A stretch of DNA of 21,960 nucleotides from CADDYX01 sp045809925 (GTDB lineage Bacteria; Verrucomicrobiota; Verrucomicrobiia; Chthoniobacterales; UBA10450). The stretch spans positions 1-21,960 of the forward strand of contig JBJMWX010000029.1 in NCBI GenBank assembly GCA_045809925.1. Reading direction: 5' to 3'. The notes under the pieces were generated by a model. It worked only from the letters and a program-made list of their open reading frames with translations. It did not search any database and was not told the origin of the DNA. The position numbers and the translations under genes are program-made. Shown piece after piece: positions 1 through 7,506 of this stretch (its first letter is position 1; each line of letters opens with the position of its first letter).

Positions 1-315
1 CATCCGGGCGAGTATCAGGTCGGGCGCGGGTTAAGCGGCGTAGTCTTGCAAGCCCTGGGGATCACGGCATCGCATTTCATGGCGATCGTCGCCGGAGCGG
101 AAAACGAACACGAAATCGCGCAGCGGGTCGGCTTGCAGGAGAAACGCGCCGTAATCCGTGCCCTGTCAATGCGCCTCCGACGCCTGACCGTAGCGGACGT
201 GCCGTCGGACCTCCGGCCTGAGTTTGAGCGCTATTACGGCTCAAATCTTCCTCTGGATCGCCGTGTCTTTGATGTACTCGAAGCTGATGATGCGAAGGCG
301 GCCGGCGGCGAGTAG
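1..315 (+). CDS. C-terminal part of an unidentified protein (5' end outside window)
   Basis: The reading frame is open from the first base, so the gene begins upstream. The TTG at 46 is only an internal codon and there is no reason to prefer it as a start. About 104 residues are visible. They contain a hydrophobic stretch (LGITASHFMAIVAGA) followed by a helical segment beginning EIAQRVGLQEKRA and a C-terminal region with SDLRPEFERYYG and LDRRVFDVLE. The first part faintly resembles the C-terminal half of DUF5069 proteins, which are small cytoplasmic proteins of unknown role common in Verrucomicrobiota, but I would not assign it on this basis. It precedes treY by 175 bp on the same strand, with no visible treZ. 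The codon pattern fits a real gene rather than a shadow. Confidence 0.6.
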   Translation, partial: HPGEYQVGRGLSGVVLQALGITASHFMAIVAGAENEHEIAQRVGLQEKRAVIRALSMRLRRLTVADVPSDLRPEFERYYGSNLPLDRRVFDVLEADDAKAAGGE

Positions 316-490
316 CGCATTGCGCTTCAGTTTGTCACCCCAGTCCCGCTAAGTCGGCACCGCTGAGCCGAGGCGGATCGGACGCAGCCAAGCCGTGTCC
401 GGCTCGGACTTTCGCCCGCCGGATTACGCGAAGAACACGGCCGGCCGAAATTGTTGGTGAACGCTTCCGGCCGGTTACATTGCTGGCCCG
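316..490. other. Intergenic region before treY
   Basis: This 175-bp gap lies between the upstream gene and treY. It holds GC-rich inverted segments: GGCCGG at 439-444 can pair with CCGGCC at 467-472 across a 22-nt loop. I see no clear -35/-10 pair and no Shine-Dalgarno before the treY ATG. A reading frame crosses it on the minus strand but looks like a chance GC-rich frame. Confidence 0.4.
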
Positions 491-3322
491 ATGAGCGCGC
501 ATCCGAGGATTCCGGCTTCGACTTACCGGCTGCAGTTCAACCGGCAATTCACCTTTGCCGATGCGCGCCGGATCACGCCTTATCTGGACGCGCTCGGGAT
601 TAGTGATGCGTATGCGTCACCATACTTTCAAGCGCGCGCCGAAAGCCTGCACGGCTACGACATTACCGATCACAACAAGCTGAACGCCGCGATTGGGACG
701 CGTCAGGAATACGACGCCTGGATCGCCGACTTGCACGCACGAGACATGGGCCAGGTGCTCGACTTCGTCCCGAACCACATGGGGATTGGCGAGCCGCTCA
801 ACCAGTGGTGGCAGGATGTGCTCGAGAACGGGCCGAGCTCGCCCTACGCCGATTACTTCGACATCGACTGGCGGCCGCTCAAGTCCGACCTGCACGACAA
901 GGTCCTGCTCCCGATTTTGGGCGACCAGTACGGCCGGGTCCTGGAGCGCGGCGAGCTGAAGGTCCACTACGAAGCGGGGACGCTTTATCTTTGCTATTAC
1001 GAGCACGAGTTCCCGATTTCGCCCGGCACCTACCGGTTTGTTCTCGATCGCGCGCTCGAAATTCTCGCGCCGCATGAGGAAGAAGATTACTACGCGGAGC
1101 TGCAAAGCATTCGCACCGCGCTGGAGTATTTGCCGAAGCGAACGGAGACGAACCCGGACCGGATTGCCGAGCGGGCGCGCGAGAAAGAAATCATCAAACG
1201 TCGGCTGGAGCGTCGATGCCTGGAAGCTCCTGAGGTTCTGCGCGCGATCGAGCAGGCGGTCGAGCAGATCAACGGTAAAGCAGGGGATCCGCGGAGCTTC
1301 GACGCACTCGACGAATTGCTCAACGCGCAGGCATATCGACTCGCCTTCTGGCGGGTCGCGGCCGAGGAGATCAACTATCGCCGGTTTTTCGACGTGAACG
1401 ACCTGGCGGCGATTCGGATGGAGCTGCCGGAGGTGTTCGACGCCACGCACAAGCTGCTCCTCGAACTGGTGGCGTCGGGCAGCGTCACCGGCCTTCGAAT
1501 CGATCACCCGGACGGTCTCTATTTGCCAAACGAATACTGCCGCAAGCTGCAGCGGCGATGCGCGAAGGCGCTCGGCATTGCGCTGCCGGAAGACGGACGC
1601 GCGATCTACCTTGTCCTCGAAAAAATCCTAAGTGGCGACGAGCGCCTGCCGAAACACTGGCCGGTGCACGGGACAACCGGTTACGATTTCACCACGCTCG
1701 TAACGCATCTGCTCGTCGATGAATCGGCCGAGCAGGCGATGACAAAAATCTACCGCCGTTTCATCGGCCACTCGATGCATTTCGGGCACCTCGTTTATGC
1801 GAAGAAGCGGCTGATCACGAGGCTATCACTGGCGAATGACGTGGCGGTTCTTGGCAGCATGCTCGATCGACTTTCAGAAACGAATCGCTGGTTCCGCGAT
1901 TTCACTTTGCAGCAGTTGAACATTGCGGTGCGGGAGACCATCGCGTGCTTTCCGGTTTACCGAACCTATCTCGCGCCGGGCGAGCCGGTGACAGATGAAG
2001 ATCGCGCCGTGATCGAGCGCGCCATCGCATCGGCGAAGCGCCGCAATCCGGGGATCCAGGAATCGGTCTTCAATTATCTGCGCGACATACTGCTCTTCCG
2101 TTTTCCGGAGAACTTCGACGACGAAGCGCGCGTGGCCCACACTCAGTTCGTCCTGAAGTTTCAGCAGGCTACCGGCCCGATCATGGCGAAAGGGCTCGAG
2201 GATACGGTCTTTTATATCTACAATCGTCTCGCCGCGCTGAATGAGGTCGGGGGCGAGCCGCAGCGCTTCGGCTGCTCGATCGAGCAGTTCCATCAACGCA
2301 ATCTCGAGCGGCAACGCGATTGGCCGGCGACCTTGCTTGCCACGTCGACACACGACACGAAGCGGAGCGAAGACGTGCGTGCGCGCATGGTTTCGATTTC
2401 CGAGATTCCCGATGTTTGGCGCGGAGCTGTCTCACGCTGGCGTGCGATTAACCGCCGTGCCAGGCAAACGGTCGAGGAAGCGGATGCCCCGGATGCAGAC
2501 GAAGAGTATCTCTACTACCAGACGTTGCTCGGCACCTGGCCGATGCAGTTGTCGGGCGAGCCGGTGGAATCGGCCGAGCCGGACTATGTTTCGCGGATTC
2601 AGGCCTACATGGCCAAGGCCCTGAAGGAAGCCAAGGTGAACACGAGCTGGATTCAACCGAACGAGCCGTGGGACAACGCGGTGCGCGACTTCGTTTCAAC
2701 CACGCTCGGGAACTCGCGTTTTCTGACCAGTTTTTTGCCGGTGGCGCGGGATGTGGCGCAGCTCGGCGCGATCAACTCGCTTGCCCAGGCGGTGCTCAAG
2801 CTCACCCTGCCCGGGGTGCCGGATATCTATCAGGGGAATGAGATCTGGGACTTCAGCCTCGTCGATCCCGATAATCGGCGGCCGGTGGATTACGAGCGTC
2901 GGCGGCAGATGCTCGAATCACTGGGCCAGAGCACGCCGGAAGAACTGCTGAAGAACTGGCCGGATGGTAGGATCAAGCTGCTGGTTACGTCGAAGCTACT
3001 CAGGCTGCGGCGTGAGCAGGCCGATCTGTTCCGCGACGGGACCTACACACCACATGAAACGAGCGGGCCGTCTGCTGAGTCATGCCTTGCATTCAGTCGC
3101 GAACATAAAGGCAAACGGCTGACTGTGATTGTGCCACGGCTGTCGTCCCGCGTCGGCTTTCCGCCGATCGGCGACAAATGGCAGGAGACCGCGATTGCGC
3201 TGCCGGAATACGACGCGCGCGACGTCTTCACCAATGCGCGGCTGCGAGCGAAAGACGGCTCGGTCCGGCTGGCCGATGCACTCGCCGCGTTGCCGTTCGC
3301 TGTCTTCTGTAGCGGTCTATGA
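491..3322 (+). CDS. treY: Malto-oligosyltrehalose synthase (maltooligosyl trehalose synthase)
   Basis: TreY rearranges the reducing-end alpha-1,4 bond of maltodextrins to the alpha,alpha-1,1 bond of maltooligosyl-trehalose in the cytoplasm; TreZ then releases trehalose. The 943-residue length is within the usual range for the family. The N-terminus (IPASTYRLQFN) is the typical TreY opening and fixes the ATG at 491. GH13 motifs are all visible: DFVPNHMG at 91-98 (region I), RIDHPDGL at 336-343 with nucleophile Asp338 (region II), VLEKIL with acid/base Glu377 (region III), and STHDTKR at 619-625 with Asp622 (region IV). The C-terminal part has PGVPDIYQGNE and DPDNRRPVDY, characteristic of TreY. 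No treZ or treX is in the window; the partner may lie elsewhere. It converges with the M50-like gene 43 bp downstream. Confidence 0.97.
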   Translation: MSAHPRIPASTYRLQFNRQFTFADARRITPYLDALGISDAYASPYFQARAESLHGYDITDHNKLNAAIGTRQEYDAWIADLHARDMGQVLDFVPNHMGIGEPLNQWWQDVLENGPSSPYADYFDIDWRPLKSDLHDKVLLPILGDQYGRVLERGELKVHYEAGTLYLCYYEHEFPISPGTYRFVLDRALEILAPHEEEDYYAELQSIRTALEYLPKRTETNPDRIAERAREKEIIKRRLERRCLEAPEVLRAIEQAVEQINGKAGDPRSFDALDELLNAQAYRLAFWRVAAEEINYRRFFDVNDLAAIRMELPEVFDATHKLLLELVASGSVTGLRIDHPDGLYLPNEYCRKLQRRCAKALGIALPEDGRAIYLVLEKILSGDERLPKHWPVHGTTGYDFTTLVTHLLVDESAEQAMTKIYRRFIGHSMHFGHLVYAKKRLITRLSLANDVAVLGSMLDRLSETNRWFRDFTLQQLNIAVRETIACFPVYRTYLAPGEPVTDEDRAVIERAIASAKRRNPGIQESVFNYLRDILLFRFPENFDDEARVAHTQFVLKFQQATGPIMAKGLEDTVFYIYNRLAALNEVGGEPQRFGCSIEQFHQRNLERQRDWPATLLATSTHDTKRSEDVRARMVSISEIPDVWRGAVSRWRAINRRARQTVEEADAPDADEEYLYYQTLLGTWPMQLSGEPVESAEPDYVSRIQAYMAKALKEAKVNTSWIQPNEPWDNAVRDFVSTTLGNSRFLTSFLPVARDVAQLGAINSLAQAVLKLTLPGVPDIYQGNEIWDFSLVDPDNRRPVDYERRRQMLESLGQSTPEELLKNWPDGRIKLLVTSKLLRLRREQADLFRDGTYTPHETSGPSAESCLAFSREHKGKRLTVIVPRLSSRVGFPPIGDKWQETAIALPEYDARDVFTNARLRAKDGSVRLADALAALPFAVFCSGL

Positions 3323-3345
3323 CGGCCGAAACAGCATAAGCCCGA

Positions 3346-3358
3346 CGCTCAGAGAGCG
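3346..3358. terminator. Small hairpin between convergent treY and M50-like gene
   Basis: CGCTC-AGA-GAGCG is a perfect 5-bp stem with a 3-nt loop, placed in the 43-bp gap between two convergent genes. AGC upstream and GCT downstream could extend it with a bulge. There is no T-run on either strand, so intrinsic termination is only a possibility. Confidence 0.35.
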
Positions 3359-3365
3359 GCTACAG

Positions 3366-4175
3366 CTAACGATTCGAAACCGCCGACACGACCCAGCGCG
3401 TGAAGTTTGCGATGTTGGTAAACAGATCGGAGGCGAACTCCGCAAACGTGATCCGCGTCGAGGCGAGCACGAGCATGACACTGAGCAGGATGAGGTTCAT
3501 CAGGTAGATCACGACGAGTGAGAAGAACGTGCCGTGATCACTCAGGTCGCTCTGCCGTTTCGGGATCATCCAGCAGGTGAACGTGAAGTGGAACGCCCAG
3601 GTCGCGCCGATCGTCGCGTAGAGCAGACGCCCATACGGCTGCACGTTCACAAACAGACTGAACCCGCCGTAAATTGCGATCGCGAGGATGCTGTAGATCG
3701 GAAAAAAATAAGGCGTCAGCGCAATCCAGAAGTTGTTTCGATCGGTAACGATGTGACCGCCTTCGCGGCCAACGCGGAAACGACTTACACGTCCGCCCAT
3801 TAACCAGACCCAGATCGCGTGCGTCAGCTCGTGACCAAATACATAAATCAGGATCGGCCGTGGCAGACCGAAGAACGCAATCAGCCAGAGCAACGCTCCG
3901 AGCGAGAAGAACCAGAACTCCTCGCCTGCCCAAAGGCGCTGCGAAACGGTGGCGCGGGCGAAGACGGTGAAAAATGTCTGCGTCAGAATCGCACAGGTCG
4001 GAAGCAGGAAGATGCCTATGACAAACTTCACCCACCGCGTCGGAACGAGGAGCGGCGGCGGTTCCGCAACAAAAGCGCGTCGCGCCGCAACGTGACGCAG
4101 GACTTTGCTTTTCCGCGCGCGCTGTCGTCGTCGTTTACGCTTCGTCTGCGGCACAACGGAGATTAGCGAAAGCAA
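3366..4175 (-). CDS. Integral membrane M50-like metalloprotease
   Basis: This 269-residue protein has a very basic N-terminus (KRKRRRQRARK at 12-22), then about five hydrophobic segments near residues 47-70, 87-113, 150-172, 184-202 and 215-237. The zinc-binding HExxH appears as HELTH at 115-119 in the context FGHELTHAIWVWLMGGRV, the layout of the M50/M50B peptidase-like families, where the histidines sit at a membrane face and a Gly-Gly follows. The third ligand is not obvious; the segment around NNFWIALTPYFFP is the best candidate region. The substrate is unknown. The TTG start at 4175 is the longest choice and has no clear Shine-Dalgarno; a GTG at codon 8 is an alternative. It follows efp on the same strand after 115 bp. 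Confidence 0.75.
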   Translation of the reverse strand: MLSLISVVPQTKRKRRRQRARKSKVLRHVAARRAFVAEPPPLLVPTRWVKFVIGIFLLPTCAILTQTFFTVFARATVSQRLWAGEEFWFFSLGALLWLIAFFGLPRPILIYVFGHELTHAIWVWLMGGRVSRFRVGREGGHIVTDRNNFWIALTPYFFPIYSILAIAIYGGFSLFVNVQPYGRLLYATIGATWAFHFTFTCWMIPKRQSDLSDHGTFFSLVVIYLMNLILLSVMLVLASTRITFAEFASDLFTNIANFTRWVVSAVSNR

Positions 4176-4290
4176 GGCGCGCTTGAAAGCACGTCATCGA
4201 CAGCGATCCGGTTTTCAGCTGCGACGGCCAGGCCACTGATTCATTGGTGGGGCGAGACTCCGTCGAGCCGCTCGCGGCGAATCCCAGCCG
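4176..4290. other. Intergenic region between efp and the M50-like gene
   Basis: This 115-bp gap lies between two minus-strand genes. It contains short GC-rich complementary segments around 4250-4280 (GGCGAGACTCCG / GAGCCGCTCGCGGCG) but no convincing stem with a T-run. I see no start-proximal Shine-Dalgarno for the downstream gene. Confidence 0.35.
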
Positions 4291-4848
4291 CTAGGCGCGG
4301 CCCATGTAGCCGCCGGTGCGGGTATCGATCTTGATCATCTCGCCCTCGCTGATGAAGAGCGGGACGTTAACCGTCTTTCCGCTCTCGAGGAGTGCCGGCT
4401 TGGTCACGTTGCTGGCGGTGTCTCCGCGGAGTCCTTCGGGCGATTCGATAACCTTGAGTGTGACGGACGATGGGAGCTCGACCTGCACCGGTTTGCCTTC
4501 AGCGTAGAGAACCTGGACGGGGAGGTTCTCCGTCAGGTAATCCTTTGCGTCGCCTAAGAGGTTATCGTGAAGCGTAACGGTGTCGTAGCTCTCCGGGTCC
4601 ATGAAGTGGTAGCCGTTATTGTCCTTGTAGCTGAACTCGAGCGTCTGCCGATGGATGTCGACTAGCTCAACTTTGTCGGTTGAACCAAAACGTACGTCCG
4701 CGCTCTTGCCGGTGTTGATATAGCGAATGATCGCCTGCACGAAGGCGCGCAAATTTCCCGGGGTGCGGTGCTGCACGTCGAGAACAATCGCGGTGTTGCC
4801 ATTGTATTTGATCGCCATGCCTTTACGGAGGTCGTTTGCGGCTGCCAT
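4291..4848 (-). CDS. efp: Elongation factor P
   Basis: EF-P binds ribosomes stalled on proline stretches, between the P and E sites, and promotes peptide-bond formation. The 185-residue length and the three-domain pattern are those of EF-P: an N-terminal KOW-like domain (MAAANDLRKGMAIKYNG), then the VQHRTPGNLRAFVQA loop, a central OB domain (FMDPESYDTVTL) and a C-terminal OB domain ending GEMIKIDTRTGGYMGRA. The domain I loop tip reads PGN (Asn32) where E. coli has PGK (Lys34) and pseudomonads have Arg, so neither beta-lysylation nor rhamnosylation at that residue is possible. The ATG start is in the standard place. There is no Shine-Dalgarno; instead three tandem heptamers sit 13 nt upstream. 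kdsD precedes it by 66 bp. Confidence 0.96.
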   Translation of the reverse strand: MAAANDLRKGMAIKYNGNTAIVLDVQHRTPGNLRAFVQAIIRYINTGKSADVRFGSTDKVELVDIHRQTLEFSYKDNNGYHFMDPESYDTVTLHDNLLGDAKDYLTENLPVQVLYAEGKPVQVELPSSVTLKVIESPEGLRGDTASNVTKPALLESGKTVNVPLFISEGEMIKIDTRTGGYMGRA

Positions 4849-4861
4849 AAATGAGAGGGGA

Positions 4862-4882
4862 GTTGATAGTTGAGGGTTGAGC
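4862..4882 (-). repeat. Three tandem 7-bp repeats (NNTCAAC) upstream of efp
   Basis: On the efp strand the sequence reads GCTCAAC, CCTCAAC, TATCAAC, followed by TCC. Each unit ends TCAAC and the period is exactly 7. The array ends 13 nt before the efp ATG, so it lies in the 5' leader or promoter. A four-unit array of the same kind occurs at 11268-11295. Confidence 0.8.
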
Positions 4883-4914
4883 GTTTCGCAAGCGGCGGCG
4901 ACCGCCCGCGCGCC

Positions 4915-5886
4915 CTACAACAGTTTCAAGCGCGTCAGGTCCTGCGAATCGACCACCCCGACCGGCACCTGGTTGTCGTCGACCACGACAAGGTCGTCGA
5001 TGCGGTGCCGCTCGAGCAGGTTGAGAACTTCGACGGCAAGCTTGTCTTTGTGCACCGTCACCGGATTCAAAGTCATGAGATCTGCAACGAGCCGTTCCCC
5101 CACGCGCGGATCGGTCTGGAAATGGCGGACGAAGTCGCCGTGCGTGAAAATGCCGAGCAACTGCCCTTCGCCATTCGCGACCACGGCCGCGCCTGCGCGC
5201 ACTGCCGTCATGGTCTGCAAGACCGAGCGGACCGGCGTCTCCGGAGCTACCAGCGCGAGCGCCTCGCGCGAGCGCATGATCTGGTGAACGCGCAAAAGAA
5301 GACTGCGCCCGATCATTCCGCCCGGGTGAAATTTCGCGAAATCCTCCTTCTGGAATCCGCGCGCTTCGAGCAGCACCATGGCGAGCGCGTCGCCGAGCAC
5401 GAGCATCACGGTGGTGCTTGAGGTCGGCGCGAGATTGAGCGGACAAGCTTCCTGTTCGATGTTCACGTCGAGAACCAGGTCGGCGTTCTGCGCAAGCGTC
5501 GAATCCGGTGCACCGCACATCGCGATGATCTTGACATCGAACCGCGCGATGGCCGGCAGGATGCGGAGGAGTTCGTCGGTCTCGCCGCTGGCGCTCATAG
5601 CAAGAACGACGTCGCCATCGGCCAGCATGCCCAGGTCGCCGTGCAAGGCATTGACCGAATCGAGCACGACCGCCGGCGAGCCGGTGCTGGTCAGGGTCGC
5701 GGCGATCTTCGTGCCGATCTGTCCTGACTTGCCGACGCCGATCACGACGACTTTGCCCTTTGCCTCGACGGCAGCTTTGATCAGCTCGACTGCGCGGGTG
5801 AACGATTCTCCAAGGCGATCACGCAGCCGCTGGAGCTCCAAAATTTCGAGGTCCAAAACGCGTCTCGCTTTTGCGACGAAATCCAT
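4915..5886 (-). CDS. kdsD: Arabinose-5-phosphate isomerase (KdsD/KpsF family), SIS plus two CBS domains
   Basis: KdsD converts ribulose 5-phosphate to arabinose 5-phosphate, the first step toward Kdo for lipopolysaccharide, in the cytoplasm. With the ATG at 5886 the protein has 323 residues, the usual family length. The SIS domain shows GVGKSGQIGTKIAATL and NALHGDLGM (the motif containing the conserved His), then AMSASGETDELL. Two CBS domains follow (IMRSREALALV... and VADLMTLNPVTV...), ending DSQDLTRLKL. The frame stays open upstream to 6048, but those 54 residues lack family similarity and would cover the divergent secreted-protein gene, so the start at MDFVAKARR is chosen. It is the first gene of the kdsD-efp-M50 series. 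Confidence 0.94.
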   Translation of the reverse strand: MDFVAKARRVLDLEILELQRLRDRLGESFTRAVELIKAAVEAKGKVVVIGVGKSGQIGTKIAATLTSTGSPAVVLDSVNALHGDLGMLADGDVVLAMSASGETDELLRILPAIARFDVKIIAMCGAPDSTLAQNADLVLDVNIEQEACPLNLAPTSSTTVMLVLGDALAMVLLEARGFQKEDFAKFHPGGMIGRSLLLRVHQIMRSREALALVAPETPVRSVLQTMTAVRAGAAVVANGEGQLLGIFTHGDFVRHFQTDPRVGERLVADLMTLNPVTVHKDKLAVEVLNLLERHRIDDLVVVDDNQVPVGVVDSQDLTRLKLL

Positions 5887-5950
5887 CCAAGGTAATTCTG
5901 AAGCGGGGCGTTTCTCGCGGCAAGAAGTTGCGGTCACGCCCGCAAAGAAA

Positions 5951-5959
5951 GGTGGAGGG
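5951..5959 (+). promoter_or_regulatory. Strong Shine-Dalgarno of the small secreted protein
   Basis: GGTGGAGGG lies 3 nt before the ATG at 5963, with the GGAGG core 5-6 nt from it. It stands out because most genes here lack a recognisable Shine-Dalgarno, and it supports this internal start over the long upstream open frame. Confidence 0.7.
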
Positions 5960-5962
5960 CAT

Positions 5963-6310
5963 ATGAAAATGTATCTGATCCTTGCGTTTGTTGTCGCGGC
6001 CGCGGCTACGGCAAGCGCGCAAAGCGAACGCACCACCGGCAGCTTCACCGCGCCAGCTGTTGGGCGCCAGACAACGAAACCACAGTTCCAGCCCGTTCGG
6101 CCGACAGGGACCGTGCCGGTCGGCGCTCTTACGCGGGCCGCCCGCGGTAATCCGATCCAGATGCTGAATCCGCGGGCACCGGAGAAATATTACGGCCCGC
6201 CCGAGGAAACGGTCGTGCCCCCGCCGCACGCCACGACTTCGGGACGTCCTTCGCAGGAACGCGAGGAGCCGCGGTACGCCGGGGTGATCCTCTTCGGCTT
6301 CCGCTGGTAG
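5963..6310 (+). CDS. Small secreted proline-rich protein of unknown function
   Basis: This 115-residue protein starts with a clear Sec signal peptide (KMYLILAFVVAAAATASAQ, cleavage near residue 20). The mature part of about 95 residues is rich in Pro, Thr and Arg, has no cysteine and ends in aromatic residues (GVILFGFRW). I do not recognise a family. The ATG at 5963 is preceded by GGTGGAGGG at 5951-5959, one of the few good Shine-Dalgarno sequences in the window, which decides the start; the same frame is open far upstream but only as a shadow of kdsD. It is divergent from kdsD (76 bp apart) and lies 19 bp before the GT4 gene, with which it may be co-transcribed. Confidence 0.75.
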   Translation: MKMYLILAFVVAAAATASAQSERTTGSFTAPAVGRQTTKPQFQPVRPTGTVPVGALTRAARGNPIQMLNPRAPEKYYGPPEETVVPPPHATTSGRPSQEREEPRYAGVILFGFRW

Positions 6311-6329
6311 AGCGCAGCCGCGGTGTTGC

Positions 6330-7493
6330 GTGACGACCTCGGCTGATCGTCCGGTCGTTGCCTGTTATTGCGCAACCTTTCTCAAGCCGGAGATGCTGCA
6401 CATCTATCGGCAGATCACGTCGCTGGAACGCTGGTGCCCGGTCGTGATTGCGCAAAAACGTGAGGAAGCGGAGCGCTATCCGTTTGCCAATGTTACGGTC
6501 GTGCCAAAGCCACCAGTCACTCATGCGTGGCGCCGCTTTTGGTATCGGCAGGTGCGCGATGCACCATGGCAACTTTCGGCCGGTGAGGTGAGGAAGCTGG
6601 TTAAGGTGCTGGATCAAAGCCGCGCGCACTTGTTGCACATTTATTTCGGCCATATCGCGGTCCATTTGCTGCCGCTGATCCGGGCCTGGCCGGGCCCGAC
6701 CGTGGTCTCGTTTCACGGCGCCGACGTGACGGTCGATCTCGACAAAGCGGCGTATCGCGACGCGACCCGCCAAATGTTAGACGCGGCGCGGATGGTGCTC
6801 GTCCGCTCGCATTCGTTAGGCCAGGCGCTGGGCGGGCTTGGGGCGGACGAAGCAAAAATCCGGCTTCACCACACCGGCATCCCGATTGACGAAATACCAT
6901 TTCGCCGTCGCGAGTGGCCGCGCGACGGCGCATGGCATTTCGTCCAGGCGAGCAGGCTGGTGGAAAAGAAAGGATTGATGACCAGCCTGCGCGCGTTCGC
7001 AGCATTTGGTGCGCGGCATCCGAGGGCGACCTTCACCATTGCCGGCGAAGGTCCGCTGCGCGCGCAACTGGAAGCCGCCGCGGAAAAGCTCGGGACCGCC
7101 GATCGCGTTGTATTCACCGGTTTCATCTCACAACCGGAGCTGCGCGACCTGTTTTACCGCTCGCACATCTTTCTTCATCCGAGCGAGCTCGGCGCCGACG
7201 GAAACCAGGAAGGCGTGCCGAACTCCCTCCTCGAAGCGATGGCGAGTGGACTACCGGTCTTCGCTACTGCCCACGGCGGAATTCCAGAGGCGATTGAAAA
7301 CGCGACGAGCGGAGTACTAGTATCTGAAGGCGACGCTACTGCGCTGGGGCGTGAATTACTCAGCTACACTTCGAGTCCGGAGCGGCTGAGCCGAATCGCC
7401 GCAAACGGTGCGCGCGTGGTCGCCGAAAAATTCGAACGCAACGCCCAAACGCGGGAGCTCGAGGAACGCTATTTCGAGGCGCTCCGAGCCTGA
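6330..7493 (+). CDS. Family 4 glycosyltransferase
   Basis: This is a 387-residue GT-B retaining glycosyltransferase, expected to transfer a sugar from a nucleotide-sugar donor at the cytoplasmic face of the membrane. The C-terminal GT4 half is clear: ASRLVEKKG at 207-215 (phosphate-binding Arg/Lys), TIAGEGPLR at 236-244, VVFTGFISQPEL, and HPSELGADGNQEGVPN at 283-298 followed by SLLEAMASGLPV, which holds the E-x7-E pair Glu294/Glu302. The N-terminal half has HIYFGHIA and VVSFHGADV. The GNQEG-type motif is common in exopolysaccharide and colanic-acid-like transferases; acceptor and sugar cannot be told. It starts at GTG 6330 with no clear Shine-Dalgarno. It is convergent with the next gene, with 13 bp between stops. 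Confidence 0.9.
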   Translation: MTTSADRPVVACYCATFLKPEMLHIYRQITSLERWCPVVIAQKREEAERYPFANVTVVPKPPVTHAWRRFWYRQVRDAPWQLSAGEVRKLVKVLDQSRAHLLHIYFGHIAVHLLPLIRAWPGPTVVSFHGADVTVDLDKAAYRDATRQMLDAARMVLVRSHSLGQALGGLGADEAKIRLHHTGIPIDEIPFRRREWPRDGAWHFVQASRLVEKKGLMTSLRAFAAFGARHPRATFTIAGEGPLRAQLEAAAEKLGTADRVVFTGFISQPELRDLFYRSHIFLHPSELGADGNQEGVPNSLLEAMASGLPVFATAHGGIPEAIENATSGVLVSEGDATALGRELLSYTSSPERLSRIAANGARVVAEKFERNAQTRELEERYFEALRA

Positions 7494-7506
7494 CAGTGCG
7501 GCGCTT

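Noticed and set aside
617..1507. Long minus-strand open frame (296 codons) inside treY
   Set aside because: It is a shadow of treY in a GC-rich gene; the translation shows no domain or motif, and the plus strand carries all GH13 motifs.
1874..2353. Minus-strand open frame in the middle of treY
   Set aside because: Same reason: it is complementary to conserved TreY coding sequence and has no recognisable features.
4823..5518. Minus-strand open frame overlapping kdsD and efp start
   Set aside because: It is an out-of-frame shadow of kdsD with Arg/Ala-rich composition and no motif.
5378..5962. Upstream extension of the small secreted protein frame
   Set aside because: This part is antisense to kdsD. 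The ATG at 5963 has a strong Shine-Dalgarno and begins a signal peptide.
5887..6048. 54-residue N-terminal extension of kdsD
   Set aside because: It lacks family similarity, and it would overlap the well-supported divergent secreted-protein gene and its Shine-Dalgarno. The MDFVAKARR start gives the normal length.
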